DNA from: Melampsora larici-populina 98AG31
Lineage: Eukaryota; Basidiomycota; Pucciniomycetes; Pucciniales; Melampsoraceae
Length of the DNA stretch: 64,000 bases
Reading direction: 5' to 3'
Assembly (NCBI RefSeq): GCF_000204055.1
Contig: NW_006768781.1
Location: 1,373,141 to 1,437,140 of the forward strand
Shown piece by piece: positions 19,170 through 31,808 of this stretch; positions within the stretch are counted from its first letter, which is position 1; the number at the start of each line of letters is the position of its first letter. The position numbers and the translations under genes were made by a program. A model generated the notes under the pieces. It ran no database searches. It was given only the letters and a program-made list of their open reading frames with translations, and was not told the origin of the DNA.

Positions 19170-22079
19170 TCAACTCTCAAGTTCCCCAATCCCATCTTCC
19201 ACAAACTGTAAAGCCGTGATGCCATCCCTCATCAACCCTTCATCATCATCCAAACCAACACTGATCTCTTCATCTTCAAGTCCTCCATTCAAATCCCCCA
19301 ATCCTCCAAACTCATCATCATTCAACGTTCCGAATCCGATATTAAAGGGGATCCCTTCCAGGACCGATCCATAGCCACTCCTAATCGAAATAGACGTCGA
19401 GACGACCGAAGCTCTTATATCGGATCCTTCAGCTGTTCCAGCCCCTCCTCCTCCTCCGAGAAACGGTCGACTAGGTTCTCTTAATGAGTTTCGATCAATT
19501 ACTCTTTCTTGATTGATCAATGAACTTAATGAGATCCTACTCAAAGGAGCTTGTAAAACTGATAATCTAGGTGTACCAGTCCCTCGATGGGTCAAAGATG
19601 ACAAATCATCCGGTATCATCCTTGCTGTACTCACAATCGCCGGTCCTTCATCCATAAAACTTTCTTCTCCAATACTACTGGTAGCCATCGAAGACCGTGA
19701 AACGATCGATGGTGAACTCATAAATCGACTGTTCACCCTTGGAGTAATAATGCTAGATGGTACTCTTGATTGTTGATTCTCTTGGGTATTCATAACAAGA
19801 CCTTCAACTATGATCTCAGTGTTAGGTTGATTGTCTATGATGGCTCTTTGATGAGTGAGATTGAGACTATTCGAGTTGATCTGTGATTGGCCTACAACAG
19901 CGAGAGTGGAGTGAGTACGATCCAGGGTATGGTCTGAACGGACAGAGAGACTACTACCATGACCATCATCGGCAATGGTCACAGTGCTTGCATTACTGTA
20001 AATGCTCGGTGTCTCATGACTGAGAGTAGAATGATTCATCTCAGGGTGCGTCAGAAGTGAGTTCCACTCGGGAGACATTTTCTCTTGACTGTTCTTAGAT
20101 GAGACGAGGTCTTGAACCGCAGCCGAATCTGCAAACGGATCACCAGAAGATGATGATAGAGATGGAGAGGTTTGAGGATTTGATTGGGATTGGGATTGGT
20201 TCTGATCCTGATTTTGATCCATGATAACTGAATTGAGTGAAGCCTGAGGTTGCAAGGCACGCCTGGTGATAGGGGGAGAATTGGCAAGTGTCATGAGTGA
20301 CTCTTTAGGACTGTCGATCGGTGATAAAGTTTGTGTGGGCACATTAGAAGGAAGAGGTGGTTGTTGATGATGTGACGCTGTACTGGCACTTCGGTTGAGT
20401 CTGACTACACGTGCCTTCTCTTGACCTCGAAGTGCGACTCGTTGGACTGCTGCTTGTCGACCTGATGCGGTTCGGACCAAAGTGACTGGAGTAACAATCA
20501 TAGCCGGATCAAGGATACTACTGAGACGACTGTCATGTGAGGTAGCTTCGGAAACATTCGACATTGGCCTAAGTTGGTTTTGATGGAATGAATGATGACT
20601 CGAATCAAGTGAAAGACGAGATCCAATGGGCATTCCATCTGTTGAGCCATAATTCGGACGAGACAGAGCAGGCGAGGCAAGATTTGGCATAGGTGGAGGT
20701 TGACTCCAACGTCCAACACTGGCAGCCGTAGTGGAAGCAACAGAATGTCGAGTGAAGGTGGTATCGGCTGAGAATCTACTACTAACCAATCCTAATTCAG
20801 GTACAAGTGAGGATGTTTGGCTATCTTTACGAGCCAGATGAGACGGTTGTGATGTACTTCCAGATTGAGAAGCAGCTGTCGGTAAACAGAGATCGAGACC
20901 AGGTGCACGAGGAGGACGGATAGGTCTCAAGTGAGTCCCGTTACTACTTGGAGCTGGATGAGATAGACCAGGGGTTTGATGGGTCAGGAAAGACGATTTT
21001 GATGCAGAAGCAGCCGAAGGAGAATGATGAGGTGATCTTTGATGGTCAGATGGATCGATCAAGATTAAATTAGACGATTTCCTCCTGAGAGCTGGATCTA
21101 AGGCTGAACCGGGTGTCGAAGGAGAGAGAACGCCAGGAGAAGTATTACCAAGCCCATCACGATCTTCTACATCTTGAATCGAAAGTGATTTTGAGTTTTG
21201 AGGGATATATGCATTGACAGGAACAGATGAAGTTGAAAGGAAGTTTGAATTAAGACCAAAGAGATTAGATTCGTTACCCATTAAAGGACTGTTGACATTA
21301 GCGATTGGTGGAAGTTGACGATGAGCCGAGGTGGTAGAATTCCGATCTGAGAATGGATCGTCTGCCATCAAGTGATGATTAAGAAAAGTTCAGGATGATG
21401 AACAAAGCAAAGAAAGAACAGCAGCAGTTTGATTAGCTTTCTTAGGGTTGAAGTGAGATGAAAATAAAGACTGACCTTGAATGATAAGAGGAGAGTTTTG
21501 ATGATGATTGCTAATATTAAGACTAAGTGAATCTAGTCGGTTTGAATCAGATTGAAGATGATCCGAAGGAATAATGTTCATGAGATGATTAGAATTCCGT
21601 TGATTAAGGATGGCTTCACTAATCCTCCTAGCAGAAGCAGAAGCGGTTTTTTGATGAGCTAGAGTAGGTTGAAGATTTGAAGGTGAAGTTGTTTGATTGA
21701 TTTGATTTGGATTGAATGATTTTGATTTGCGATCGATAGCTGTAGATGTAGTAGTATAAAGAGGTCTTTGATGAGATTTCCGACGAGAAGAAGCAGGAGA
21801 AGAAGAACTGAATCGATTAGATAAGAATCGATTCAAGAGACCACGTTTATAAAGAAACCAAATCAAACCGATTAAAGCTAATGAACCTAATACACCACCT
21901 AATGAAGCACCAATGATTGAAGCTAATGAAGCAGTAGAAGAAGGACTATGAGAAGTACCTGAATCGATACAAATGTTACGAGGACAATTGAAGCAATCTC
22001 TTGAAGTTTGTACACAAGTTTGAGTTGATTTGCAATCACATGGTGAAGGTGGAGTATTACATGAGACACAGTTCGACAT
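19170..22079 (-). CDS. Opy2-like single-pass membrane anchor protein
   Basis: Two exons, 22079-21476 and 21361-19170, are joined over a 114-nt intron (GTCAGT...GGCAG), giving 931 residues in one frame. The N-terminus has eight cysteines within about 40 residues (CVSCNTPPSPCDCKST, CVQTSRDCFNC), matching the Cys-rich extracellular Opy2 N-terminal domain. A transmembrane segment (ASIIGASLGGVLGSLALIGL) and a basic stop-transfer flank follow. The long cytoplasmic tail is Ser/Pro-rich and disordered, ending in a Gly/Asp/Glu-rich acidic patch. In yeast, Opy2 anchors Ste50 and so couples osmosensing to the HOG MAP-kinase cascade; whether this tail binds an adaptor is not visible. No signal peptide is apparent, as in Opy2. 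ATG 22079 is the first in frame. Confidence 0.72.
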
Positions 22080-22680
22080 AATGATGATGATGAAAATGAA
22101 GATTATGAAAAATAAAAATCAGAAAAAGATGAAGATTTGAAATCAATTCAAGAGTCTAAGTTGATAAGTTGATAAACGAAAGTGAAGTGTAAACTGAAAT
22201 CGAATTGGAATCTTAAATCGAAATGGTGATTGAATGATGAATGATGAAATGATAGTTGCTTGATAAGTTGAAGTGAATGTGAATGTGAATGATAAGTTAG
22301 TAATAGTAGTAGTGTGAGTGTGATTGCTGTGAGTGTGAGTGTGAGTGTGGTTGATTGATGATATCTTTCTTTGAAGTGAGTAAGTAAACTTGTTGTTGTT
22401 GAACTGTTGGATAAGCTTGGCTTGGCTTGAATGGTTCGAACTTCAAATCTTAGAATGTGAATCATTAAAAAATTAAAATTAAACTTTCAAATTTCAAATT
22501 CAAATCAAACAACTTAAACTTAAACCTTCAATTTATCTCACTTAAGCTCTAAATTCACTTGATCTCTCATCTCATAAATTCTTTATCGATTTGGTGATTT
22601 TTTTCAATCAGGTTGTATCCATCTCTCAAACTACCTTTCTTTATATCTCAGGTTGATGATTCCAAATGACTCTCTCGAGA
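22080..22680 (-). promoter_or_regulatory. 5' flank of the Opy2-like gene with simple repeats
   Basis: The region upstream of ATG 22079 (higher coordinates) is rich in GTGAAT/GTGAGT simple repeats (about 22268-22350) and lacks an ORF of its own. It should hold the promoter and 5' untranslated region. No specific element can be named. Confidence 0.35.
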
Positions 22681-24250
22681 TGGTGGCTCCTCGGTTGGCA
22701 TGTATTAGGGAAACATATCCTTAGCAGGCAGAGGCGGACACACCCACCGCAGTAGCTGAAGCTTCAAGTTCTAATATGTGTAGGTTCAACAATAAATATG
22801 AATATTATCATAATGAGACTGTGCTTATATACATATACCATTCTTAGATTACGTGTTTTTATTATGACAATCCATTATATATTTGCCTACAACAACCTTT
22901 GAATCTCAGTGGAGTGAGTAACAGCTCAAAGTATCAACATTGCCATTGGGCCTTGGTTGGGGGACTATGGAAGATATCATTTTACGACTCAACTTAAGGC
23001 AGCTACCAAATCATCTTTGCTGAAGCAATGATCTCTCAAGGGCCTCATCCAAACATTGTGTAAAGCTGTCAGTATTCTTTTGATTTTGCTATAGATATCT
23101 AGGACAAGTGTGTTCTCAAGAAGTTTGTGGCTTCCAAAATCCAAGACAAAAAGCTGAAGGCATTGACACCTAACTTTATACATTACAGGATAAAACTTTA
23201 AAATTGTATGTGTTTCACTACATGGAATTTGTTTCATACTTGTTCTTGTAACAACAAATAAGTTTCAACTTTTTATCTTTGGATTTTGGAGAAACAAACA
23301 CTATGTACCAGCACAAAGTAATCTTCTTGCAGAAAAAATTGATTAGATTTTATTGATGCATATCATAATCAAAAATTCAAATTTAAGTTAGAATAATGCT
23401 AATTTATTGCATTTTCAATCATTTGTTACTCTATGTAAATGCCATCATTTTTTTGCTTTTTCCATAGGAAAGTTACTTTAGGCTGGTAGTGAAACTTCTT
23501 AGGCATGCATGTATGTATCTGTCTGCAAACACAACCAATAGAGTTGAATTACTACAAGTTTTCCAGAGGTGTATTGTGTGTGTCTCAGCCCATACTATTC
23601 CTCTTTTCTCAGAGACTTTCAGATAGTCCTTCCTTCCAGCCTTTAGTTTGAACTGTGCACACTTGGCACAGTGTAAGGACTTCTTATGTCCTCACTGAAG
23701 GACGTAGAGAAGGAAGGGGCACGTTGGGACTCGACACCACGATAGTGGTGGAAATGGTTTCTAGAACCAAAGTACACGAATTTGCTTTACAAACTGACTC
23801 CAAGGAGACAATGACAAAAGGTCAGTCAAAGAACCTTAAGGTACAAGAAAGATGATAATAGATGAAAAGAGAAAATGTATATAAGCGTACCTGACTCCAA
23901 GGAGACAATGACAAAAGGTCAGTCAAAGAACCTTAAGGAGTCAGGATGAAAACGGTGTTGAGAAAGAGAGATATAGAGAGTTAAGTCCTAAGTCTAAGGT
24001 ATGTTAAGTAAGGTAGTAGACTTCTGTAATATCGAGTGACATGAGATGTTACACACAGATCAAGATACCATTTCCAAAACATGTTGCTGGGTTGCCTACC
24101 CAGCTTCCACACAGCCAACAAAGATGCCTTGGATTGAAAAATCTGAGGTATCACCAGACTCAAATCCTCGGACAAGACCTGTCCAAGGGTTTCCATTCAA
24201 AGATGCCTCAGATTTTTCAATCTGAGGCATCTATGTTGGTGGTGCCATCT
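22681..24250. other. Decayed intergenic DNA with a 47-bp direct repeat
   Basis: I see no gene. A nearly exact repeat starting CTGACTCCAAGGAGACAATG occurs at about 23797-23842 and 23891-23938. At 24202-24233 there is a perfect 14-bp inverted repeat AGATGCCTCAGATT with a TTTC loop. The DNA looks like old transposon remains running into the decayed reverse transcriptase that follows. Confidence 0.5.
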
Positions 24251-25640
24251 GTGGCCTCAATGTCTGGGCTGAACTGTCTGGCTTCAAAGGCTTCAAAGGC
24301 TTCCAAGTTCCAGGACACATTTCCACCCCATCAAATCTGCCCTTATGGCAGCAGGAAGTGCCTGTTTTTCTGACAAGACCTTCCACTCCTTTTTCCATTG
24401 GTATAAAGGTGGTAAATAGCAATGGAGGTTGGGTGCTATGTCAGTAGTATGGACTAATTGTCCCAAAAACTTCTCTGTCTCCTTAAAGTTGAAGGACTCC
24501 TTTGGATTTAGGAAACGATTTTCATCTCCTTCATCTTCTCAGAAAAAAGTTTCACTGTCCCCTTGGGTGTATTCAATATAAATCCAATATAGTTCTGTTT
24601 GTCACTGGATTTGTGGAATTTCTTGATGTTTGACACTACACCAATTAAGTCACTGAGTGAAACTTTGTCTGCTTTAGTTTTCTGGGTTGTGACATCTTTA
24701 ATCAGCAGATCATTGTCCACCCAACAACACATAGCTTCTAAGTCAAAAAGGACTACAGCTATCTTTTTTCATAGATCAGCCGGACAACTAAAGACACCAC
24801 ACCCTGTGACACCTTGGAACTGGACACAAGAGTCCAATCACAAGTTATTGTCAAGATACATAATGAAGAGGTATCACCATTGGTCAGGATGGGTTGGGAT
24901 TTGGTGGTAAGCCATTTCTCAGTCAAAGATAACAAGAAAATATTGTCCCTTCTCATTATGAAAGAATTGTACAAAGACCTTAATTGTCACAGTCAGTATC
25001 AACCTCTTTTTTATTTACGAAACTATTCACAGATGGTGTGAGGGAGGAGTTCTGGGGGAATGACATGTTGTTTATGATTATGATCTTAAAGGAGCCATAT
25101 CTGTTGATGACACCTCCTACAGGAATAGATCAAAAGAAAGTAATCTTTTGGAATACTTCTTTGTGAGTAGATGGACCAAATGCCCTCCCTTCATGGTGCT
25201 CCCTAGCTATAATGTGCTCTTGATTTTCTTGATTGCAGTGTGAATGGACTGGTGATTCTCAGGTGAGCTACCTCTGGTATCCTAAGGTATGGATCAAAAT
25301 CCCCTGATGCAAACCCTTGATCAAGCCAGTGATCACCTCTTCAGCCTCCTGACTAAGAGTAAGACTGCATTCTGCCTCCATTGCTGACCATTCTGATATT
25401 TTCATAACACAAGTAACCACCTCACTAGGCAACCAACTGTCAAACAATGCTCCCGAGTTTACATAAAGTTTCAATTAAAGAGTGTTGACTAAGATGGCTG
25501 CCTCCAAATCAACAGCTGGAGTAGCAGATGTGTCTTCTAACTTTTCTTTGCTCACAGCTGGGTTGTCATCCACCACTATTCTGGTTTGTTTCTCTTTACT
25601 TTGTGTGGCACTAGCAAAGGGTGCAAAGGTCAAGTTTAGA
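24250..25640 (-). pseudogene. Degenerate DIRS-like reverse transcriptase
   Basis: Read on the minus strand across several frames, the fragments line up in order with the RT at 2997-4534. They are KISEWSAMEAE...EEVITGLIKGLHQGI...HTLG (about 25470-25270); MSFPQNSSLTPSVNSFVNKK (about 25060); CCWVDNDLLIK...FHKSSDKQNYIGF (24732-24510), the active-site region and the strand after it; and FLGQLVHTTDIAP...WKKEWKVL (about 24450-24300). There are many stops and frameshifts, so it is long dead. It shows that more than one DIRS-like insertion has occurred in this segment. Confidence 0.6.
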
Positions 25641-26555
25641 TACTGATTCAAGAAGGTGTGGTTTGCATTTCTGCCCCGCTAAATAAGCGCAAAGAAAATA
25701 GAGAGACACAATTGGGGTCACTCATATGGGACCTGTTTATGTGTATATGATCAACATGGATTTGGAATAGAACACGGGATCTTGAGAGAAACAAAGACAT
25801 GAGGAAATAGTGGCCTTGAAGGAGACATGGAATAAACCAGGACTATGACAAACAAAACCCTAAGATCGCCCTTTTGAAGTGTGAGTGATGGGAAAAGGTA
25901 ACAATTCGAAGTGCATAACCAAAATTTCAGATTGTAATGGCTCACTTTGCCTCTCTAGAAGGTCAGGCTTTGTCTCTGTCATCAGCTTGACAATCATCAT
26001 GTTGGGCATCTCTCAGCCAAGTACATATCACCATTCCCATTGAATCAGCTATGATGTTGGGCCCGGGGGCTTTGATTCCTACAGTTTTCGCTTCAATTTC
26101 AACTCACTTTTGAACTCTGAACCGGTGATTGTGGAACTCGGCTTTGTGATCTTCACCATGGGTGGGGAAATGAAGCCACCAGGACCATCATAGACAGGTT
26201 ATATAATATCATAGTGAAGGAATTTTGCTGTGAAAAGCTTTGTGTCAGAAGTCAACGCGCTCCCAGCCTGACTGATCATTTTATCAGTTCCTTGTGAGTT
26301 TGAACGCGGTTTACCAAAGGAAGTAGGTGGGCTGGATTTACAAGAGTTCGTGAAATTCAAAAGACCTTCACATTTGTTTTATTCTATCATCTTCTTTGAA
26401 GATCTTTATGACGTTTGGTAAAGAACTTGGAACGGGTTTCAAGAAAACATCTGTTGTTGTAAATATTCCGTTCATGGCTTTTTACAATTGCCTCTTTGCC
26501 ATGATATTGCTCAGCGGATGTAATGTGAAGTATGATTTGTTGAGGGTTCTAGCCA
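25641..26555. other. No gene assigned
   Basis: This stretch of 0.9 kb is without a clear ORF. On the minus strand a broken frame (about 26320-26080) reads FGKPRSNSQGTDKMISQAG, one stop, then GGFISPPMVKITKPSSTITG. It could be exon debris of the gene suggested at 26556-26870, but no consistent splice model was found. Confidence 0.3.
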
Positions 26556-26870
26556 TCAAAAAATCTTACTGACAACTTGCTCGTTCAGTTGATACTCCTT
26601 ATTCCTATTCAATGTGTCGGCTACCTCTTTCGCGAACGAAGAGATTGCAACGGTGAGGAAGATTCCACATAGATAGGCGAAAAAGACTATGAGTGATGCT
26701 CCTTGACAGGGGTGTTCGCTTTTTGCAGCAGAAGTGTATGAAAAGTCAGGAGAAGAGAGGAAGTGAAATTGATAAAGTACAATATGAAGATGTCCGATTG
26801 ATGTGAACCTCTTCACTTGTATGATACGATACATAAATGCTGATAAGATGACTTGAGTCATGCATGTCAA
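26556..26870 (-). CDS. Possible small membrane protein, unknown
   Basis: This frame of 104 codons has one hydrophobic segment (ASLIVFFAYLCGIFLTVAIS) near residues 60-80 and a charged C-terminus. A GTAAGA donor lies a few codons before the stop, so the true gene may splice onward to lower coordinates. It is divergently oriented to deoxyhypusine synthase, whose start is 283 bp away. No family is recognised; the call rests on length, composition and the donor site only. Confidence 0.25.
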   Translation of the reverse strand: MTCMTQVILSAFMYRIIQVKRFTSIGHLHIVLYQFHFLSSPDFSYTSAAKSEHPCQGASLIVFFAYLCGIFLTVAISSFAKEVADTLNRNKEYQLNEQVVSKIF

Positions 26871-27152
26871 TCAATTCAAGTGCACTCATAATCAAAACCA
26901 AGCTTCATCAGTTGAGTTCTTACTTCGATCGTATGTACTTTTTGATGAGTCGGATGTCGACAGTCGAACAAAGAAAAAAGGAGAACCAGATGATACAGTT
27001 TCAGTTCCAATCGATTTCGAAAATTTTCAACCATGATAAAAATCTGCAAACCGACCTGGGAACTGAAGCTCTCATATCACCATCATACCTTCAAATGAAG
27101 ATTTGACTTTTAACTTCTGACGACCGAAGCTAAAATCCCTACTTGAAGAATC

Positions 27153-28646
27153 ATGAATTCAAATCAAAACGAAGATAAACAGGATGGATTCAATCAAGCT
27201 AAAGCAAATATCTTCGTTCCATCAATACCTATTCCAGCCGAAACGATTTCAATCAACGGTCCAGATTTTAATCATGGATTAGACTTAAATCAATTACTGG
27301 AATCTTATCAAAAAGTTGGATTTCAAGCTACAAGTTTACATCAATCAATCGAAATCATCAACAAAATGGTAAGTCTTTAAAAAACATTTAACTCAAAAAT
27401 CAAAAAATATCAAAAAAAAGGTTCAATATCCAACTAATCTTTGATACAATCTTCTTTTTAGCGTCAATGGAGATTATCAGATGACGATCCAAGCATAACT
27501 CGAGATTCACCTGAAGACGAAAAAACCAAAATCTTCCTAGGTTTCACCTCGAATTTAATTTCATCAGGTTTACGAGAAATCATCAAATTCTTAACCGAAC
27601 ATTCTTACATCTCAGTGATCGTCACCACAGCAGGAGGTATAGAAGAAGACATTATTAAATGTTTAGGTTCGACTTATTTATCTTCATTTGATCAAAACTC
27701 AGGTTCAGCTTTACGTAAATCAGGTTTAAATCGAATAGGTAATTTAATCGTACCTAATGAGAATTATTGTAAATTTGAAGATTGGGTGATACCTATTTTA
27801 AATCGAATGAGAGAAGAACAAATTCAAGATAAAATTAATTGGACTCCTTCTAAAGTGATTGAAAGACTTGGGATTGAAATTAATGATCCGACTTCAGTAC
27901 TCTATTGGGCTGCTAAAAATAAAATTCCTGTGTTTTGTCCTGCTTTAACTGATGGATGTAAGTTACAAGTTTTTTTCGTTTGATTAAACATTGAAATTAT
28001 AAGGAAAATATTAAACTGATGGATGTTTTTTTCGATTCTTTAGCTTTTGGTGATATGTTATGTTTTCATTCGATTAAAATGGATCCTGATCCAATCAGAA
28101 TTGATATAGTAGAAGATATCAGATCCATTAATGAGTTAGGTAGATCAGCTAAAAAAGCCGGTATGATCATCTTGGGTGGTGGTGTCTGTAAACATCAAAT
28201 TGCTAATGCAATGTTATATGTAAGTCAGTTTGACCTTTTCTGAATTCTTGTCCCTAGTCGTTAACTTTTTTTGGTTTATTATTATGGTCCTTTTGAGGAT
28301 GGGTAGAGAAATGGAGCGGAATATGCTGTGTATGTTAACACTGGTCAAGAATTCGATGGATCTGATTCTGGTGCTAGACCCGATGAAGCAATCAGTTGGG
28401 GAAAGATTAAAATGGATTCAGAGAGTGTTAAAGTTAGTCATCTTTTATATATCAATTCATGTTCTTTGTAAATCGATCACCTAACTTTGATGTGTTTGGT
28501 TTCCTTAGGTCTTTGCTGATGCTACTTTAGTCTTTCCTTTAATTGTTGCTGCTACATGGGGAAAAGATCATGTAAAAAATCAAGAATTGAAAAAAATGAA
28601 GGATTCTAATGATACCGAAGCTGATGTAAAACAAAATACAAAGTAA
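27153..28646 (+). CDS. DYS1: Deoxyhypusine synthase
   Basis: Five exons: 27153-27368, 27462-27957, 28044-28219, 28307-28432 and 28509-28646. All donors are GT[AT]AGT-like, all acceptors end in AG and the frame is kept, giving 383 residues, close to the 369-387 usual for the family. The enzyme transfers the aminobutyl group of spermidine to one lysine of eIF5A, using NAD, the first step of hypusine formation in the cytosol. Family landmarks are [35 protein letters not shown] across the exon 2/3 junction, [15 protein letters not shown], and [27 protein letters not shown] in two parts, followed by SWGKIK with the catalytic lysine. The gene appears intact. Confidence 0.96.
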
Positions 28647-30480
28647 TTGATTTTTATAAATTCAAGTGGAATAGGATATTTGAATGATGAGCCTTTGGAT
28701 TTTCTTTGAATTTTCAAGCTCTTTGTTTTTTTGCTAGTCTGGTTTTGAACTTGGTTTACCAATCAAAGTTGAGGACGTTTGATCTTGATTGAAGAGTTCT
28801 ATCACACTATATCATCTTTTCCCTCGAAGTACTGACTTCTTATGAGTGAAAATCTTCATTAGTATCTCAGTATCATAAGGGATCATCTTGCCTCCATTTG
28901 AAGATGTTTGCAGTGAGACATTTTTTGCAAGATGTGCATTGCAGATGAGCACATGTTTTTGTGCTATGATCCCAAAGTTACTGAAGGATATATTGAACCT
29001 TTGACATGTGACCAGTCTTATTGAGCACTTCTTCAAGAATCAACAAATGTATCTAGGATCCTTTTAACCTATGTGTGTGAAACAAATATGATCCCAAAGA
29101 TGCATAGGCAATGAAAAATATCATCCATTCATAGTGTGTGATATACATATTGTATATTGAGATTGGAACAAAAACTTCAACATCCAAAGCCCAATGAGGT
29201 AAAGAACACATAACATATGAGGGGTGTCTGATCACTTTACAGAACTTGAAACTCTTGTTAGATTGTTACAACTTTCACAAGATTCAGTCACACCCAAATT
29301 TTATCACAGGGTAAGTCATATGTATTTGGATGTGATAGATTCAAACAGAAATCATAATTTGCAAGCTTTGTGATTAACATTTTCTGGATTATCAAGGTTG
29401 AAAGTATTATAAGTAAGATACAAAGTTGAGAGATTGATTTCAGATTTTGGAGATGTGTCATGAGATTTATCAGAAGATGAAGTTTGAGAAAAAGGGTTCT
29501 TCTGTTCCTAATTCAAATAATCTGATCAACTTTAGGAAAACATATGTACTGGAAAAATAGTTATGCTTTGAGGAAAAATTGATCTTTCTTAATTTGAATT
29601 ACTGTGGCTATGTGGTAAACATACATACAGAGCTCAATTATCAAAGGGTGCCACTGAGGGAGAACCAAAAGTGATGATATGCTGCACATAAAACTTTGGA
29701 AGTTTGTATAGAGTTGTGTGCCAAATGATCAGATGAGTTGGAATACTTCAAGGGTTGTGAAATGTTTTAGCCAACTAATTGTTATGTAGCTGCCAGTCTG
29801 TGGTCACACCTACCCCACAGCTCATGCATGTCACCCTATCTTGGAAAACCTTCTTCACAAATGATATGTGCAACATCTTGTACAGCGCCTGCTGCCCCCT
29901 TAGCAACCACACACCAGAACCAATAAATATGAAAAGATACATCCAATATTCTGAACATTGGCACAGCCTCCTACCAAGCACCAGGACCCCCCACCATGAC
30001 ACACCAATAATTAACATGCAAACATCTGTACATGTCAGTATTAATGAAATGAAACCAACAATCCACTTGGCAATAGCTATAAATCAGAGTGTGATAGTCT
30101 TTGATATATAGTCTTTTGTACCTTTGTATGATTCAAGATGTCACTAGTGTGAAATCCGCGCATCTGGTGAAGACATCCAGTTTACATCTTGGTGGTTGAG
30201 ATGATGAGCTCTGAGTCAAAGAAAAGGTTCATTCTGTTGGATGAAAGCAACACTTCAGTTTTATGTTCCATGGTTTCCTCCTATGTATTCCAAAAAGATT
30301 GTGCAGTCTTCAAGCAAAATCATGGGAAGCTTCAATTATATGCTCTTCAAAAAAACACCAGCAACTTCAAGGAGTTTGGGATTGAAGACTCACACAAGTA
30401 CCAGTGTTTTCAACGCCAGATTAGACTGGTGACATTTCCTTTGTGTGACTGCATGGGAATCCTGTCAGTTGTCTCTAAAA
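28647..30480. other. Intergenic, no gene supported
   Basis: This is AT-rich DNA with only short, low-quality frames on both strands. None has domain-like sequence or a credible splice partner. The first 100-150 bp should include the 3' end of deoxyhypusine synthase. The rest is probably decayed repeat sequence preceding the LINE fragment. Confidence 0.5.
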
Positions 30481-30489
30481 GGGGGGGCT

Positions 30490-31466
30490 ACATACAAATC
30501 CAAGCGGCTAAGTGCACTACGCAAAAACTTTTTGCAACCCTATGAACAATGCCAAATGGGTGACAGCATCCAAAGGGGTGCGGAGGCAGAGAGCCTTGCT
30601 CTGATTCTGGGGGTCTATCTGGGTGCCAACTGCTAGTGGGTCCAGGCATTGTGGTAACAATTGTTTCAATTGTCTGATGCCATTTGGGTGCGCTAGGGTG
30701 TGGTGAACAGAGGAATGATGAGCTTCTCTATTTTTCTTGAAGATGGCTTTGACTAATTTTGTGGCTGGGTTTGAGTTGGAGAGTTCTAGTAGTTGAAGGA
30801 TTGTGGTGTCTGTTGTAGCATCAAAATGTTCATGTGCTGGTGCTGAGTTGGTGTCATGGCGGAGAAAAGGGGCCGGATGCATTCAAAAGACACCTAGTGC
30901 AAATTGGTAGGCAATGTTGTCTATATGTGGTAGTATACTGGCTGGACATGTGGTTTTGCCATACGTGGGCCAGACTGCACACTTGTAGTCTACTCTTGAG
31001 TGTATTAAGGAAGAAGTCAGCTGGAGGCATGCCATTGTTTCAACAGAACCTGTCCTGGATAGGCATGACAGTTGATTAGCAACCTTGGTGCCTTTGGCTA
31101 TTTGTGACAATTATGTGAGCTGAAAATCTAAGCTTTTGGTTGATTAGAAGCCCTAGCCAGTTGATGTGAGGTTGAGGGTTGAGCTGGATGTCCCCTAGTC
31201 GGAGGGATGGGGGTTTCTCTGGTGGTTTGTTGTGGGTGAGAATCATACATTGGCTTTATGACCGGTCAAAGTCTGCCCCGTGATGGCTGCCCCAAGCAAA
31301 TCATCGGTCGGCAAGGGTTTGAAGTTGGTCCTTCACTTCCTGGAGTGTTGGTCTGGCCATACAAAGGCCCCATTGTTGATGAAGCCCAACAAGATGGTGT
31401 TGGGGACGTCGTTGGCCTGCTGGAGGAGAGGGGTATTGCAGAGTATTTATAGGACGGCCAAAAGGG
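30490..31466 (-). pseudogene. Decayed LINE reverse transcriptase, 3' part
   Basis: Several minus-strand frames continue a non-LTR RT. Just inside the Gypsy junction is a degenerate palm segment, with LLGFINNGAFVW in the place of the F.DD box (about 31400-31360). It is followed by KGTKVANQLSCLSRT, SRVDYKCAVWPTYGK and a C-terminal block ALGVF...FLRHDTNSAPAHEHFDATTD...NPATKLV...HHSSVHHTL...PNGIRQL. These motifs are typical of Tad1-like fungal LINE C-termini. Frameshifts and stops make it inactive. The other half lies beyond the Gypsy element at 39051-39460. Confidence 0.6.
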
Positions 31467-31471
31467 GTGAG

Positions 31472-31788
31472 TGTAAGGGCTCTGGTCTAGGGTCTTGAGT
31501 TTCATGACTCAAGACGTTTTAAGTCTAGGTATTAAGAGTGACAAAAGTTACTATAATAATTCGATGAAGAAGAAACACAACTATACACAACTACAACAAA
31601 TATATATACCTATAACTTTCTTAACAATCTATCCTAACTACCATTTTGCTTAACAACGATTTCTTCTACAACATCTTTCTTTTATTCCTAATTCTTGTAT
31701 TTGATTATATGTCTTATTTCCAATTGTTTTGTTCTAAGTTATTTGAATATTTTATGTATTTGACTCTTATGTATTTTACATCATTACA
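31472..31788 (-). repeat. Gypsy 3' LTR, intact
   Basis: This 317-bp copy is the uninterrupted LTR. It contains the internal palindrome-like CTTGAGTTTCATGACTCAAG (31494-31513). It is bordered by GTGAG on the outside and by a purine-rich GGGAGTGTTGTGAGGG tract (minus strand) on the inside, a plausible polypurine tract. Confidence 0.9.
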
Positions 31789-31808
31789 ATAATAATCGCC
31801 GTCTACCC

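Noticed and set aside
22148..22465. 105-codon Ser/Thr/Leu-rich ORF upstream of the Opy2-like gene
   Set aside because: It translates simple GTGAAT/GTGAGT repeats and is most likely 5' untranslated or promoter sequence.
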